Below are positions 52,826 through 62,646 of a stretch of 64,000 nt of DNA, in pieces; position 1 is the stretch's first letter; the number at the start of each line of letters is the position of its first letter. Under the pieces are notes generated by a model that saw nothing but the letters and a program-made list of their open reading frames with translations, made no database searches and had not been told where the DNA came from. The translations under genes and the position numbers were made by a program. Source of the stretch: Wolfiporia cocos (Eukaryota > Basidiomycota > Agaricomycetes > Polyporales > Phaeolaceae); NCBI GenBank assembly GCA_029448655.1, contig JACCLO010000012.1, positions 992,001-1,056,000 on the forward strand, read 5' to 3'.

Positions 52826-54160
52826 ATGTCGCAGCGACATGCTACTCGTGGCGGCGCGTATGCCACGCTGCCCGACGCGGACGACGCTGCGCCTTTGCTC
52901 TCTCGTCAGCATGGCGGCACGCTCGCCCTCCATCCGCAGTCGCGCTCGTACTCCTACTATTACGGCCCGAACGGCGTCTCCGGCCTGCTGCACAACCGCA
53001 CCGCACTCGCGAGCGCACTCTTCGTCTCGATCGGCGGGCTGCTCTTTGGCTACGACCAGGGCGTAGTGGCGAACGTGCTCGTCATGCCCGCTTTCGTCGC
53101 ACGTTGGCCCATTGGCGCTTGGGAGAAGGGCGTTCTAAGTACGTCCCCGCATGCCTTTTCCTCTCCTGTCGCCGACTGAGCGCGAGCGTGTGGTAAATGC
53201 AGCGGCCGCGCTGGAGCTTGGCTCACTTGCAGGCGCGCTCACATCAGGCGTGCTTGCAGACCGGTATTCGCGGCGTACCTCGATCCTGACCGCATGCAGT
53301 ACGCGCCTCTCCCCTGCCCCCCAGTCTACCCGATCTCCAGGACAGCAGACCCTGCTCGTAGTTGTGTTCTGCCTGGGCTCTACGCTGCAGACCTGTCACA
53401 GGCAAAATGTGACTCACGCTTAAACTCACACTAAGTGCTTCTAAAGCACCCTCTCTACGATCACCTACACTCACTACATAGCGCATTACCGGTGGCTAGG
53501 ATATATATGTATAAATGCTATGCTAATATACATAGAGGGTAGAGCGCTATGTTCAGACTTCATTCTGAACTTGGCGCTCTTCCGCCCGCCTCACCTCAGT
53601 TAGCTCTGAGGACCCAGGGTGGTCTTGTCAAGACCGGTGCGCAGACCTTGACGCACCTGATACTCGGCCGTGTCGTCGGCGGCATGTGCGTGGAGGCACT
53701 GAGGTGCGTGCGCTGCTTGAGTGACGGTGCACACTGACGCCGTGCGCAGCATGCTCTCCCCGCTTTACATGGCTGAGATCAGTCCCCCCGAGGTGCGCGG
53801 GGCGCTGATGACGCTCGAGCAGCTCGCCATCGTTTTCGGCGCGGTGCTCGGGTTCTGGACAGGTTACTTCACGCGAGACAGTACGTTTTACATGTGCTCC
53901 TATGTTAGACCCGACGCTCATTGCGTGGCACTCCGACGAATAGTCCTCGGGGACATCTCCTCCCCTGGGCATCCAGCTCGCACCCGGCATCATCCTCGCG
54001 CTCGGCTCGCTGCTCCTCCCGCCCTCCCCGCGCTTGCTCGTCCTGCACGGAGACATTGACGCGGCGCCCGCAGCGCTCGGGACTCTCCGCAGGAGGCCGT
54101 ACTACCAGTGGCACAACAAGGCAATCCAAACAACGGCGTGGACACGCAATATCCTAGGTA
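52826..54160 (+). pseudogene. MFS sugar transporter, N-terminal half
   Basis: Exon 1 (52826 to about 53139) has a cytoplasmic N-terminus and the first membrane segment with SIGGLLFGYDQGVVANVLVMP. Later exons give AAAALELGSLAGALTSGVLADRYSRRTSIL (the R-rich MFS loop), FCLGSTLQT, AQTLTHLILGRVVGGM, an intron ending at about 53748, SMLSPLYMAEISPPEVRGALMTLEQLAIVFGAVLGFWTGY, and frame-shifted GIQLAPGIILALGSLLLPPSPRLLVL. About 220 foreign-looking bases split the TM3 region at 53410-53630. The C-terminal half is absent. The family imports hexoses or quinate by proton symport. Confidence 0.75.
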
Positions 54161-54223
54161 CAGGAATTCAAGCGCGATGATGCGGAGACCAGAATTAGAA
54201 TCTGACTGTTCTACCATAAAAAG

Positions 54224-55036
54224 CTAAAATACGCGGTTGGCCACAATCTCCTCCATTTCCTTCGGCGTTATGCGCTGATTAACATTGTCGGTGCCAATGA
54301 TGTCGAAGTAGTCTCCATGGATATGACTCGTCCCAAAGCCAGATACGGTGCACTCCTGGATGTGGCCCATCTTCGCATCCCGATAACGAATTCTCTCTCC
54401 CAGAAGATGCGGCCCAACATCAGCTATGTTGGTAGTATCACTTGGAGGTGAGCGCGTGGTCGACATGATGTCTTTGATGAGCTCTGCATTCTCGTCTGGG
54501 ATATGGAGTCGTGCCCATCTGACAGGATTAGAGGTAGGTCAGCAAAGGCCATGGTATCATATGAAACAGGGGCCATACGCAGCAGTAGCAGCACCAGCGG
54601 CACAAACGATGCGACCTCGGGCCTCGTACGAGAGGTCACCAAGTTCCGCATGTTGAATTAGTTGTGTTCCGGCCATGCACAAAAATGAACACATGAAATG
54701 ACTGTGAAGTATTCAACGATGTTGTGATGTTACAGAGTGAGGCGCCTTACTCGTGCAGACTAGTAGGCGCTGTCTCACAGATCTCGTTGCACCGTGAGTG
54801 GGCCTTCTGGAGTGCCTCTTTGTCACCCTTTGAGGGTATCCATTGAGGGTTTCGTGGATCCGCGTTCCATGTCTCCAGCGCCGCATTGTATGCACTTTCC
54901 TTTTCCTGCGCAGTCATGAGCTGTATTGCTGCACTGCTCTTTACTCCCTTAATGCAATAATATGCGAGCCTCTCGGCAAGTTCCCGAGAGTGCTGGTCAG
55001 GAAGACAAGAGAAGTCCATGACAGGGATGCAGCTGA
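54224..55036 (-). pseudogene. unknown multi-exon gene, 3' part
   Basis: Minus-strand exons can be modelled: 55027 to about 54750 (CIPVMDFSCLPDQHSREL... to CETAPTSLH, donor GTAAGG), about 54650-54560 (ELGDLSYEARGRIVCAAG), and about 54515-54224 (ARLHIPDENAELIKDIMSTT, LLGERIRYRDAKMGHIQEC, ending EMEEIVANRVF). I do not recognise the family; it looks soluble. The upstream part is separated by a 4.28-kb composite element inserted in the intron 9 bases before the acceptor, and seems to continue at 59318-59440. Confidence 0.5.
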
Positions 55037-56219
55037 TAGTGTTGCCGAAGTTCAGTTCAGAACCAAGGTCCAGAACCTGAACCACCTGAACCGAACCTAG
55101 GTTCAGGTTCAGTCCAGGTCCGGTTCAGGGTAGGATGTCAAGGTTCGGTTCTTGGTTCAGGGGGGTCATGGGTACCCTTGAACCAGGTTCGAACTGGACT
55201 GAACCTTGAACCACTTAGCATTGACATATTCTTGGTAGCTACTGGTGGATAAGTATCAATTACAATAATGGCCTTGCCATCTTTGCTATAGTATTGTTGT
55301 AGTAAGTCATGGATAACTGGCTTCACCATGGCAAGCATCAGCACTCATATACTCCAGTCTCCCACTATGGCAAGAGCTCAACCCTGTGTTGGAATTACTG
55401 TGCTTTCTGTGGCACTGGGCTGCATTTACTGTTGCAAATCAGGTTCTGTGGCCAACATGAGGGCATGTGGCCCTTGCATGCATAGTGACAAGGCAAGCTA
55501 GTGGGTAGTAGTTTCATCTGTAGCTGCATTAAGCTGGGTGTGAGCATTGTGGGTCCCCAGCAGTTTGTACCCTATGACACGGTTTGACTATCCTACATTA
55601 GAGATTCACCCTCATGGCCAGCAAATTTCTACATTCACTGCTGTTAGATGAAGTAGAAAATGTAGATATAATGTTTCACTTTGTATCCATGATCCTACTG
55701 TAGGTTATATATAGAGCTGTCTAATAAGGTTTGTTATTGAGCTTTGCCTCAGGCTAATTCACACCCATCCTGCTCATGGAATCTGATTACTGAACTGCTC
55801 AAAATAGCTGCCTTGAGTGATTATTGTGCATCAACAAATTATATTTTATCACTCTGAAGAAGACTAAGAACCACTTCAGAATGCAGCAGCCCAATAGACA
55901 CCAAATGGATACTTGAGGCACTGCAAAACTTGAAGTGTAGTTATTCTAGTGGTTTCAATATTGCTGGAGATGAGATATACAATTGGTATACATAGAAAGG
56001 TACCCAGAGTTGGTGTCCAAAATGTTGTCTTTATACACTATAAAAGCAAGTGACTTAGCGGTCCGAACCTAGTTCGAACCTTGAACTGAACCTGCTGAAC
56101 CGGTTCAGCAGGTTCAGTCCAGGTTCAGGTCCTGGTTCGGGCTCCCTGCAGTCGGTTCGGTTCTAGGTTCAGCCCCAGACCCCCCTGAACCTGAACCGAA
56201 CTGAACTTCGGCAACACTA
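55037..56219 (+). mobile_element. hAT-like MITE, family A, copy 1
   Basis: 1183 bp. Ends TAGTGTTGCCGAAG and CTTCGGCAACACTA are inverted repeats. About 170 bp inside each end are arrays of GGTTC/GAACC, often AGGTTCAG. The centre is AT-rich and non-coding. Left flank GCAGCTGA, right flank AAACCCAC, not a match. Confidence 0.85.
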
Positions 56220-56432
56220 AAACCCACACAAAAAATACGATTGGCCGCAGGCTATTGTGCGCGCTATGACAAATACTAACGCACAATCATGTTTGCTAAC
56301 GACAAGGGGATACGACGAGACGGAACAACTAAAATACTATAAGACTCACTGGTCATCTCTTCGCCGCGAAGACTTGATCGGCTGCAGTTGAGCTCGGCGT
56401 CGCCTCGCTAAGACTCAGAGGACAGCGTCACA

Positions 56433-57438
56433 TAGTGTTGTGAGGTCCGGTCCGGTCTTTTGCATGTTTTGGGCAGGACCAAGGACCGGGACCAGGACAG
56501 GACCGCCATGGGCAACGAGGGACCGGACTGAAGACCGGTCCCAAGTAGGACCGCGGTCCTATAGCGGTCCTAGGACCGGTCTGGACCGGTCCAGGACCGA
56601 TCAAGTGGTTATTGACTTAACTATAGTTTTATATGTCAGAAACTGCAACAAAAGTGTACTTACTACTTGATATATACCAGAACATACTAAGTACAGCCCA
56701 AAAATTGGCTATGGTGCATTGATTCTTGATTTCTGAAAGTAAAATTGTATACTGAAGTCAACACACAGAAATGACACTGCAGTAACTGCACACCTCAAGT
56801 TGTATCTGATGAGATCATGTGTTGCATTTTTGTATGTGCCACAATGAGTAGCATATAACTACCGCTAAGCAGTGCTCTGCCAATAACTGGGCGATATTGA
56901 ATGCACCATGCATGTGTACCATAATATGTGAGTGTTAACACTACTGGGTGGGAGAATACACAACTGCATGTCAGTCAGCAAAACTAGTGATAATATGAGG
57001 ACAACCTGTGTGTGCCAAGCATTGCCCAAGACAATAGCAGTGCTTCATTGTATCATAAATCAGAAGGTTTTTGGTTGTTACTATTCATGTCAGCTTCTGT
57101 CTGATGTGTTTACCCTAATAGCCAGTGGTATATACATGATGCAGACCCACTCTAGGGGGTCTTAAATACTTTGGTTTTATTGTAAATTGGTCAGTCATGG
57201 TTCCCTACCTTGGAGTAATCACATTATAAGTGCTATTCTACGATAAATTCGGGACCGGTCCAGGACCGGCCCAGACCGGTCCTTACCGGTCCTGCAAAAT
57301 CTGACCACTCAGAAGGACCGGGACCAGGACCGTGTCAGGACCAGGACTGGACCGGACCGTTGAATCGGTCCTAGTCAGTCCGGTCCTGGTCCGGTCCTTG
57401 GTCTTTAGCGGTCCTTGAGACCGGACCTCACAACACTA
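56433..57438 (+). mobile_element. hAT-like MITE, family B, copy 1
   Basis: 1006 bp. Ends TAGTGTTGTGAGGTCCGG and CCGGACCTCACAACACTA are inverted repeats, with subterminal arrays of GGTCC/GGACC. Perfect 8-bp target repeat GCGTCACA at 56425-56432 and 57439-57446. The 8-bp duplication and TAGTG ends fit the hAT superfamily. No transposase. Confidence 0.88.
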
Positions 57439-57468
57439 GCGTCACACAGAAAATGCGAGGAGAGAGAT

Positions 57469-57961
57469 TAGTGTTGCGAGGTCCGGTCCAGTCCGGTCTT
57501 TTGCATGTTTTGGGCAGGACCGAGGACCAGGACCAGGACTGGTCCCAAGCAGAACCACGGTCCTATACCGGTCCCAGGACCGGTCTGAACCGGTCCAGGA
57601 CCGATTGAATGGTCAGTCACTTGACTAGATTTTATTTGTAAGAAAATGCGATGAAAGGGCACTTATTGCTCAACATGTATCAAAACATACTTAGCACAGC
57701 TCGCAAATTGATGATGCACCGATTTTTGAGTATGGTTAGTACACTGAAGCTGGTATATATTTATATATGCCACTGTGGTGACTGCACATCTCAGGTTAAA
57801 TCTGATGACATTTTATTGTTTCATTCTTGTATGACACAATGAGTAGCAATAGTGACCACTAAGTAGTTGGAAGCCAGTGACTGCATGAGATTGAACTGCA
57901 TGTATATCTATTTCAATGTGCAAGTGTCAAAGCTACTGGGCAGGATAATATACAACTGTGT
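57469..57961 (+). mobile_element. hAT-like MITE, family B, copy 2 (3' truncated)
   Basis: Starts TAGTGTTGCGAGGTCCGG, with the left GGTCC array and interior matching copy 1 to about 56970; the right array and terminus are missing. It lies only 30 bases from copy 1. Confidence 0.75.
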
Positions 57962-58352
57962 GCAAGGAGAGACTTCAGTCACGGAGATCGATCTCTGAAC
58001 AGGCTTTCGTTAGTGCTTTGCAGTTGCCCATGTGCATATCAATCTGTGCCATAATGCAGATCAAGTTACGTTACATGCTCATCGCCAGCTTAATCTACCC
58101 AATGATGCAGATCTATCTACTTGATCGGTATACACACTATGAAATCAATCTGCACCTAAGAAATCAATCTCCATATAAATCATTCGCACGCATCAAATTA
58201 ATCTACAAGCCACGGCACGCAAATAAATTTGTGCAGATTGAGACGACTACATCTACCACTGCTCGTGCCAAATGCGCGCCGCGCACAGGCTGGAGAAAAT
58301 TGAGTCGCTGGGATGCCTTTGCTATTCATGCATGATTTCTGTGGGTGTGGGT

Positions 58353-59317
58353 TAGTGTTGCCGAAGTTCAGTTCAGAACCAAGGTCCAGAACCTGAACCG
58401 CCTGAACCGAACCTAGGTTCAGGTTCAGTCCAGGTCTGGTTCAGGGTAGGACATCAAGGTTCGGTTCTTGGTTCAGGGGGGTCATGGGTACCCTTGAACC
58501 AGGTTCGAACTGGACTGAACCTTGAACCACATAGCATTAACATATTCTGTGTAGCCACTGGTGGATAAGCATCAATTACAATTATGTTCTTGCCATCTTT
58601 GCTATAGTGTTGTTGCAGTAAGTTATGGATAGCTGCCTTCACCATAGCAAGCATCAGCACTCATATACTCTAGTCTCCCAATATGGCAAGGGCTCAACCC
58701 CATGCTGGGATCACCATGCTTTCTGTGGCACTGGGCTGCATTTGTTGCTGTCAGATGAAGTAAGAAATGTAGAAGATTATGTTCCACTTCATATCCATGA
58801 TCCTAGGTTATATACAGTGTTGTCTAAGAATGGTTTGTTATTGAGGTTTGCCTCAGGCTAATTCACAATCATAAACTCTGATTACTGAACTGCTCAAAAT
58901 GGCTGCCTTGAGTGATTATTGTGCATCTAAAATTTATGTTTACCACTCTAATCAAGATTAAGAGCCACTTTGGAATTCAGCCCAATAGACACCAAGTGGA
59001 GGCACTGCAGAACTTGAAGTGTGATTACTTTAGTGGGTTCAATAGTGCCGGGAATGAGGTAGGCAATAGAGGGCAATTGGTATACATAGAAAGATGCATG
59101 AAGTTGGTGTCTAAATTATTATTTTTACACTCTATAGAAGCAAGTATGTAACTTAGCGGTTCGAACCTAGTTCGAACCATGAACCGAACCTGATGAACCA
59201 GTTCAGCAGGTTCAGTCCAGGTTCAGGTTCAGGTTCAGGCTCCCTGCAGTCGGTTTGGTTCTGGGTTCAGCCCTAGACCCCCCTGAACCTGAACTGAACT
59301 GAACTTCGGCAACACTA
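58353..59317 (+). mobile_element. hAT-like MITE, family A, copy 2
   Basis: 965 bp, same ends, arrays and orientation as copy 1, shorter by internal deletions. Left flank GTGTGGGT, right flank GCAGCTGA. The left flank is the reverse complement of ACCCACAC found just right of copy 1 (56222-56229). Confidence 0.85.
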
Positions 59318-59440
59318 GCAGCTGAAGTTGAAGAAAGAAGTTAGCAAGTAGCATACGAGAGGGCCGTCTTGTTCAACGGAATTGAAAGCCCGATCAAGTA
59401 CCTGCCATACTGGGAGCTAGCGGCTAGCACTTCTACGAAT
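59318..59440 (-). pseudogene. unknown multi-exon gene, upstream exon
   Basis: On the minus strand a frame encodes IQFVEVLAASSQYGRYLIG and LSIPLNKTAL, then a GTATGC donor and a pyrimidine-rich run ending TTCAG. That acceptor is directly at the composite element's target site, and the next exon is at 55027. The intron without the insertion would be about 35 bases. The true gene start is not identified. Confidence 0.4.
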
Positions 59441-59474
59441 TGTATCTAATCGAGAGCCTTGCATGAGAAGCGGT

Positions 59475-60070
59475 GAGGCTGTACTGATCGCAATACAGAA
59501 CTTGCTTTGGTTCTGCAACGTGGTCGTGCGGTGAAACAACCCCTCTCCGGAGCTGACACAAGCAACACTTCAAGCAACTATTCAGGGGAATATTACTTGC
59601 GTGAAAGCGTATTCCTGATCTAAGGCTACTCAAGGCGTATAAGGCCAAGACAAGTCTGGGGTGCTACCCTGCTCGTCGGCCAGTATATATGCTATTCTAC
59701 TGTTTGTACATTGTTTGGCAACTGTATAGTTATTACGTAAGCTGATAGTCCGTTTAACTAAGGTAAACCCTATAATGGGTGTAAGTACTCGGCACAGAGT
59801 GTCCGGGAGTCTGGCAACACGTGATAGGGTGTTCGGGGTCTTGGCATGTGATTGCATAGGCGCGCGCTTAGATAAGATAAGGGTTTAGGCTCTAGTCACT
59901 AGTCATTGGCTAGGCGAAAGAAATCGGCTTGTGACAGGAGCTCAACGCGATGTTCCAGACTTTGTTGACCGGCCTGAAGCAGCACGACGCCGCGGGCTGG
60001 ACCGCGCAGGTGTCGACGTTCCCGCCGGCAATCCAAAGACGACTAGCAGCGCGCTACGCAGGAGCGGCTG
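59475..60070 (+). pseudogene. transportin (karyopherin beta-2) C-terminal fragment, split by a solo LTR
   Basis: The plus strand encodes AIQNLLWFCNVVVR, a TGA, NNPSPEL, then after the solo LTR ELNAMFQTLLTGLKQ, GWTAQVSTFPPAIQRRLAARYAG. This parallels the last ~55 residues of transportin-1 (block FFCDAVASW, NPKDDLRDMF, KERLAAFYG), a nuclear import receptor of HEAT repeats. Only the last exon is present, it has a stop where Trp/Tyr is expected and the normal stop is lost, so it is a dead fragment. The identification rests on this short match. Confidence 0.55.
59554..59936 (+). mobile_element. solo LTR, family S, copy 2
   Basis: 383 bp, TGACACAAGCAA...GCTTGTGACA, flanked by the perfect 5-bp repeat GGAGC (59549-59553, 59937-59941). 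Same family as 6849-7209 in opposite orientation; for example AAATCGGCTTGTGACA here matches the complement of the left end there. Confidence 0.88.
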
Positions 60071-60499
60071 GTGGAAGCCACGAAGTGTGCGAATTGCTTA
60101 TAAAAAAAGTTCCATTGTTTGTAACCCCTTCATTGCTCTCGCTGTCCAATCCCGTCCACCATGTGCCCGTCCAAACTGATGCATCCGGATCTTCACGTAG
60201 TGTAGTCATTCACCTTCGCTCTCCGTCGTTTGCGCTGTTCATATCTGGGTCTTACATACTTCTTCCTGTGTCGTCCAACAACACGTCTCCCGTTAATGTA
60301 GATATACGCATCCATCCGGACTGTGATTCGTCTTGGAAATGTCTTCTAGGATGACCGCTGGCGTACGATCCGCAGGCACGCATTGTATCACAGCCAATAC
60401 TACATATTGCGTTGAGTACGATGTATTATACGGTGTGACGTACGATAGACCAAGAATCATACCCAAATGGTCAAACATCCAACTGAGATCTCAAGGAGA

Positions 60500-61760
60500 C
60501 TAGCTCGTATGGTCTGGGTCTGGAGTCCCCCACTGCCGCACAAGGTCATGCAAGCCCAGCTCTTCCTCGATCTGCAGCCGTCCCGGCGTCCGATGCAGTC
60601 AGCGAACCAAGCATCACACTAAATCATTCCACGAAAAGCGAGACTGACTTGACTCTTTAGCTCGAGCTCTTCGAGGCCGGCATTTGACCCAAATACGGCG
60701 TCGATCTCCTCGAGCGAGACGTTCGCGGTTTCGGGTACGAGGTACGTCGACCACAGGTATCCCAGGAAGCAGGCGACGGCGAAGATCATGAATGTTCCGC
60801 TACAATTTGCAGCGAGTTAGCAGTGGAGATTATGAAGGGACTGGCAACGTATGAGGCAGATACTTCCATGAGCTCTGGGGTGACCAGGCCGATCATGACT
60901 ATGCAGTAGTACATGGTGAGCCACGGCCGGACGTTTTCTGATCATACTGATGGAATGGCAGGGCTTACAATTGTTGAACCAGTTGGATGCAGTGGCGAGG
61001 GCGACGCCCTTGCTACGCGCCGAGAGGGGGAACACCTCGCTAGGGAGGATCCAGCCAATCGGGCCGTAGCTAACGCCATACGCGGCGGTGAACAGATACA
61101 CGCATCTGTCGTCATCATACAAGACGGAAAGACGATGTAAGTGACTGCTGTGAGGTGTGATTCGCAGATAGCTCGTGATGTATGCTCACTCGACCGAGAT
61201 CCAAGCGGCGAGCGTGTGAGAGGGCCAGCCATCCGAGTACTGTCTGACCTGTACAGTAGGCGATAGGAGAGGTCAAAGCTCGGCAGCGTGAACACAAAGT
61301 GTTCAAGAACAGCACGTACGAGCACCGCGATGCAGAAGTGAGCGAGCGTCATGACCATACTGCCCCCTGCATATCTCCAGACACGAGCAGGTTAACGCCG
61401 TCGCCCTGCAGACCCAGCCCGAGCGCGCGCATGAGTGTCGGCCCGTAGTACAGTAGCGCGTTGTCCCGCTCCACTCTGCGTTGGTCAGGAGAATCAGTCT
61501 CTCGTCCTTCATTCGCCATACTCGTATGTATGGAACGCACGCTGGAAGAACATTATCATGACCTCGATCGCGGTGCACTGCGCATACGCCGGCGAGAACA
61601 GGCGGGTCCACGCCCGCCGCTCCGCGCGCAGCTTTCCCAGCTTGCCCGATGTGCCGCTTGCCGCACGCGCGAGCAGCGCAAGCGGGCATAACGAGCACAT
61701 TCGCCACTACGCCCTGGTAAAGAGCAGCCTGCCGAGCTGCCGAGCGGAGCCGACGAAGCC
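60500..61760 (-). pseudogene. MFS sugar transporter, C-terminal half with internal deletion
   Basis: Read on the minus strand, 61740-61690 gives a short match to the other copy (GLLF, then GVVANVLVMPA) with 7 bases missing. It jumps to KLRAERRAWTRLFSPAYAQ and MIMFFQ. Then come NALLYYGPTLMRALGL, TLAHFCIAVLV, and YGVSYGPIGWILPSEVFPLSARSKGVALATASNWFNN (61122-60960), the sugar-transporter signature. YYCIVMIGLVTPELMEV and FMIFAVACFLGYLWSTYLVPETANVSLEEIDAVFG follow, with stop at 60500. Frameshifts and the deletion of most of the N-terminal half make it non-functional. Confidence 0.75.
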
Positions 61761-61864
61761 ATCCCGCCGCATACGATCGATCGCGAGCGATGCGACGTAG
61801 ATCAGAGCTATGCTATATACGGCAAAGGCATATCGCCGCGTCATCGGCACAGATGCGTCCGACA

Positions 61865-62135
61865 TCTAAGTACTAAAGGGCCGTGGATTGCGTGGGAACT
61901 GCCATGTGCTTTTCCACGTGTGCCACGTGCTGTCCGTCGTCCCATAGGGCTCGCGCCACCGACCCGGGAAGTTGGCCAGTGGATTCCCACGCCCAGCGCC
62001 TGCAAGGCGCGCATGTACAAGCGAAGCGACGACGAGGCCGAGCGTCAGCGAGGTGGAGGAGTGGCTGAGCGGGCAGAGATAAACAACAACTCCTAAAGTA
62101 CAAAATTATGGCGAAGCCACAGGTAATTAAGCTAG
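61865..62135 (+). mobile_element. Helitron-like non-autonomous element H3
   Basis: TCTAAGTACTAAAGGG after an A, ending with the hairpin TGGCGAAGCCA, GGTAATTAAG and CTAG before T. The 3' half equals that of H1; the 5' half equals that of H2 and H4, so it is a mosaic. Confidence 0.6.
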
Positions 62136-62646
62136 TCATATAATAAAGGGACGACCGTTGCGTGGGAACTGCCATGTGCTTTTCCACGTGCGCCACGTGC
62201 TGTCCGTCGTCCCATAGGGCTCGCGCCACCGACCCGGGGAGTTGGCCAGTGGATTCCCACGCCCGGCGCCTGCAAGGCGCGCGATCCCTTCGGCGAAAAA
62301 CGTTTCGCGCGTCCTCCCTGCGCTGTGCCACGGGGATTTTGTAGCTGTTGTAACGTAGATGGCCTGTACTGTAGATACACGCGATTAATTAAGAGAATTC
62401 AGGGAGTTTTTTGAGGCACCACACAATGTTACAAGCGAAGCGACGACGACACCGAGCATCAGCGAGGTGGAGGAAGTGGCTGAGCGGGCAGAGAACAAAG
62501 GACAGGTGCAACAGGGTGATCACACACCCTGGAGGTTGGGTGGACTCATAATGTCTCCATCCAGTGTTTTTTTTCCCTTATTCTATTAGTTATCTCACTT
62601 AAGTGACAATTGATATTCGTGGCGAAGCCATGGGTAATTAAACTCG
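62136..62646 (+). mobile_element. Helitron-like non-autonomous element H4
   Basis: Begins TCATATAATAAAGGG directly after H3's CTAG and ends TGGCGAAGCCA, GGGTAATTAAA, CTCG before T. Homologous to H2 along its length, but CG-rich where H2 has TG or CA. Confidence 0.6.

Larger units (their letters stand above)
55037..59317. mobile_element. composite hAT-like unit (A-B-B-A)
   Basis: The whole 4281-bp block is flanked by one perfect 8-bp repeat GCAGCTGA (55029-55036, 59318-59325). It is bounded by two same-orientation copies of non-autonomous element A, between which lie a complete element B with its own 8-bp duplication, a truncated B and about 640 bp of other DNA. Neither A copy has its own matching flanks, which is what transposition of the whole block as one unit would leave. 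Confidence 0.7.
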
